Below are positions 5,829 to 6,432 of a DNA stretch of 6,432 bases, piece by piece. The notes beneath the pieces are model-generated. The model did no database searches. It was given only the letters and a program-made list of their open reading frames with translations, and was not told the DNA's origin. The DNA is from CAKVOD01 sp050872805. Lineage in GTDB: Bacteria > Bacillota > Clostridia > Christensenellales > UBA1242. The DNA lies in contig JBNMHN010000071.1 of assembly GCA_050872805.1 (NCBI GenBank), positions 1 to 6,432 of the forward strand, given 5' to 3'. The translations under genes and the position numbers were made by a program. Each line of letters opens with the position of its first letter. The first letter of the stretch is position 1.

Positions 5829-6266
5829 ATGACAAGTGCAGAAAAGAAAGAGCAAATCGAAACACTGATTGACGTTTCGCAAAGAATTAAGAAGGACTCT
5901 GAAGCGAATCTTACTGCTATGAACAAGGCGTATTTTGACAAGAACATTATTAATAATGCGCGCGAGGTTAATACGATTGCTTGCAAGCAACCACATATGG
6001 AAAACCTTGAATTTACTGAGGACACAACATTTGAAGATGCTTTTAATGCCGTAAAGAAACGCGCTATACATTTGCAAGAACGCGTAGTTCAACAAACAAT
6101 GTATGTCAACAAGCCAATTTCAGATGAACAAGCAATTTTGGCACTTTACGCTGAGGTGGAGACGCAATATTTTGATGCAACGGTTTTGATTGAAGACTGT
6201 TCTGCGCTTGCTAGCCGTTTCAAGGAACGCCCTGCGCCTGAACCTGAACCTGAACCTGAACGCTAG
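5829..6266 (+). CDS. Small helical cytoplasmic protein with Pro-Glu repeat tail, unrecognised
   Basis: This 145-residue protein has an ATG placed by a strong GGAGG site and a perfect promoter, and it is followed by a terminator at 6319-6344, so the gene is credible. It has no signal peptide or membrane segment. The sequence is hydrophilic and should be almost wholly helical: about 1-50 (MTSAEKKEQIETLIDVSQ onward), 66-93 and 98-132, with a short break around NKPISDE. The last 12 residues (RPAPEPEPEPER) form a rigid, probably disordered Pro-Glu tail encoded by four perfect CCTGAA repeats. The stop TAG is followed directly by a second in-frame TAG. No domain family was recognised; it could be a small helical-bundle or protein-binding factor. 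Its codon use resembles the resident genes. Confidence 0.82.
   Translation: MTSAEKKEQIETLIDVSQRIKKDSEANLTAMNKAYFDKNIINNAREVNTIACKQPHMENLEFTEDTTFEDAFNAVKKRAIHLQERVVQQTMYVNKPISDEQAILALYAEVETQYFDATVLIEDCSALASRFKERPAPEPEPEPER
6237..6260 (+). repeat. Four perfect CCTGAA hexanucleotide repeats
   Basis: Four head-to-tail CCTGAA units encode Pro-Glu x4 at the C-terminus of the small protein, preceded by a related CCTGCG unit. The six-base period preserves frame, so slipped-strand changes would alter tail length without breaking the gene. Confidence 0.9.
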
Positions 6267-6267
6267 T

Positions 6268-6283
6268 AGCGGGATAGCCCGCT
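6268..6283 (+). other. GC-rich hairpin immediately after the small-protein stop
   Basis: AGCGGG pairs with CCCGCT around an ATAG loop, and the stem can extend outward into the stop codon region with G-U pairs. It is not followed by T residues, so it is not a terminator by itself. It is part of the duplicated element described separately. Confidence 0.6.
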
Positions 6284-6292
6284 GCTGCAGGT
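6271..6292 (+). repeat. Duplicated short element, copy A
   Basis: GGGATAG, CCCGC, GCT and CAGGT blocks recur in the same order in copy B at 6365-6387, with 20 matches in 23 columns, two substitutions and one single-base gap. A further ATGAATTTA (6305-6313) corresponds to ATGAAATTA after copy B. Confidence 0.6.
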
Positions 6293-6318
6293 ACTGTTAC
6301 TACGATGAATTTACTCTT

Positions 6319-6344
6319 AAGGACGGCGTTATGCCGTTCTTTTT
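6319..6344 (+). terminator. Intrinsic terminator for the small-protein gene
   Basis: GGACGGC (6321-6327) pairs with GCCGTTC (6333-6339) around a 5-base loop, with one G-U pair and two extra A-T pairs, followed by five T residues (6340-6344). It lies 53 bases after the stop codon. Confidence 0.82.
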
Positions 6345-6364
6345 GCATACATTAGTTCTCGACG

Positions 6365-6387
6365 GGGATAGACCCGCGGCTACAGGT
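6365..6387 (+). repeat. Duplicated short element, copy B
   Basis: This is the counterpart of the element at 6271-6292, displaced by 94 bases and lying beyond the terminator. It also contains a GGG/CCC hairpin around ATAGA. One frame through it reads DGDRPAATGLVGWHYMKLGT and stops at TAG 6421-6423, but no start or ribosome site of its own was found. From here to the end of the window I see no other gene. Confidence 0.55.
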
Positions 6388-6432
6388 TTGGTTGGGTGGC
6401 ACTATATGAAATTAGGTACATAGTTAATTTAC

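Noticed and set aside
6391..6402. GGGTGGCAC at 6394-6402 resembles the start of a T-box antiterminator motif.
   Set aside because: The following CGCG is absent, and no specifier stem, AGUA motif or antiterminator/terminator pair is seen upstream, so the match is probably chance.
6190..6423. Open frame overlapping the end of the small-protein gene and running through its terminator.
   Set aside because: It has no ribosome site, overlaps a well-supported gene in another frame and crosses an intrinsic terminator. Only its last 20 codons are of interest, as part of the duplicated element.

Overview
The window looks like chromosomal DNA of a low-to-moderate-GC bacterium, most likely an uncultured Bacillota (Clostridia-like) lineage. 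The evidence is strong GGAGG-type ribosome binding sites, two perfect TTGACA-N17-TATAAT promoters, intrinsic terminators after genes, and a large Asn/Ser/Thr/Asp-rich surface protein. TAA, TGA and TAG all act as stops, so the code looks standard. Taxonomy cannot be fixed further from the sequence alone.

Layout. (1) Bases 2-2887 (+) hold the 3' part of a very large cell-surface protein whose start lies outside the window. It has four diverged tandem beta-sandwich-like modules of about 200-215 residues, one transmembrane helix, a basic stop-transfer stretch and a long cytoplasmic coiled-coil tail. (2) Bases 2888-3208 hold one or two terminator hairpins, a perfect inverted repeat and a consensus promoter. 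(3) Bases 3209-3955 (+) encode a compact 248-residue metallo-beta-lactamase-fold hydrolase of RNase Z-like type. It sits in an AT-rich stretch with different codon use from its neighbours, followed by a possible 28-codon gene remnant and an A/T-flanked terminator. (4) Bases 4168-5289 (-) encode a 373-residue GNAT-like acyltransferase resembling the YghO family. (5) Bases 5290-5828 form a 539-base divergent intergenic region with three separate inverted-repeat structures and promoters facing both ways. (6) Bases 5829-6266 (+) encode a small helical cytoplasmic protein of 145 residues, unrecognised, ending in a Pro-Glu repeat tail. (7) Bases 6267-6432 hold a terminator flanked by two diverged copies of a short GGGATAG...CAGGT element.

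How the genes relate. There is no evident operon: each gene has its own promoter or terminator, the hydrolase and acyltransferase genes converge on a shared terminator, and the acyltransferase and small-protein genes diverge. The surface protein, acyltransferase and small protein look like resident genes. The AT-rich hydrolase block looks like a later insertion. I see no recognisable complete novel multi-gene system. The parts most worth a second look are the surface protein with a coiled-coil cytoplasmic tail, the nested inverted repeat at 5456-5516, and the duplicated element around the 6319-6344 terminator.
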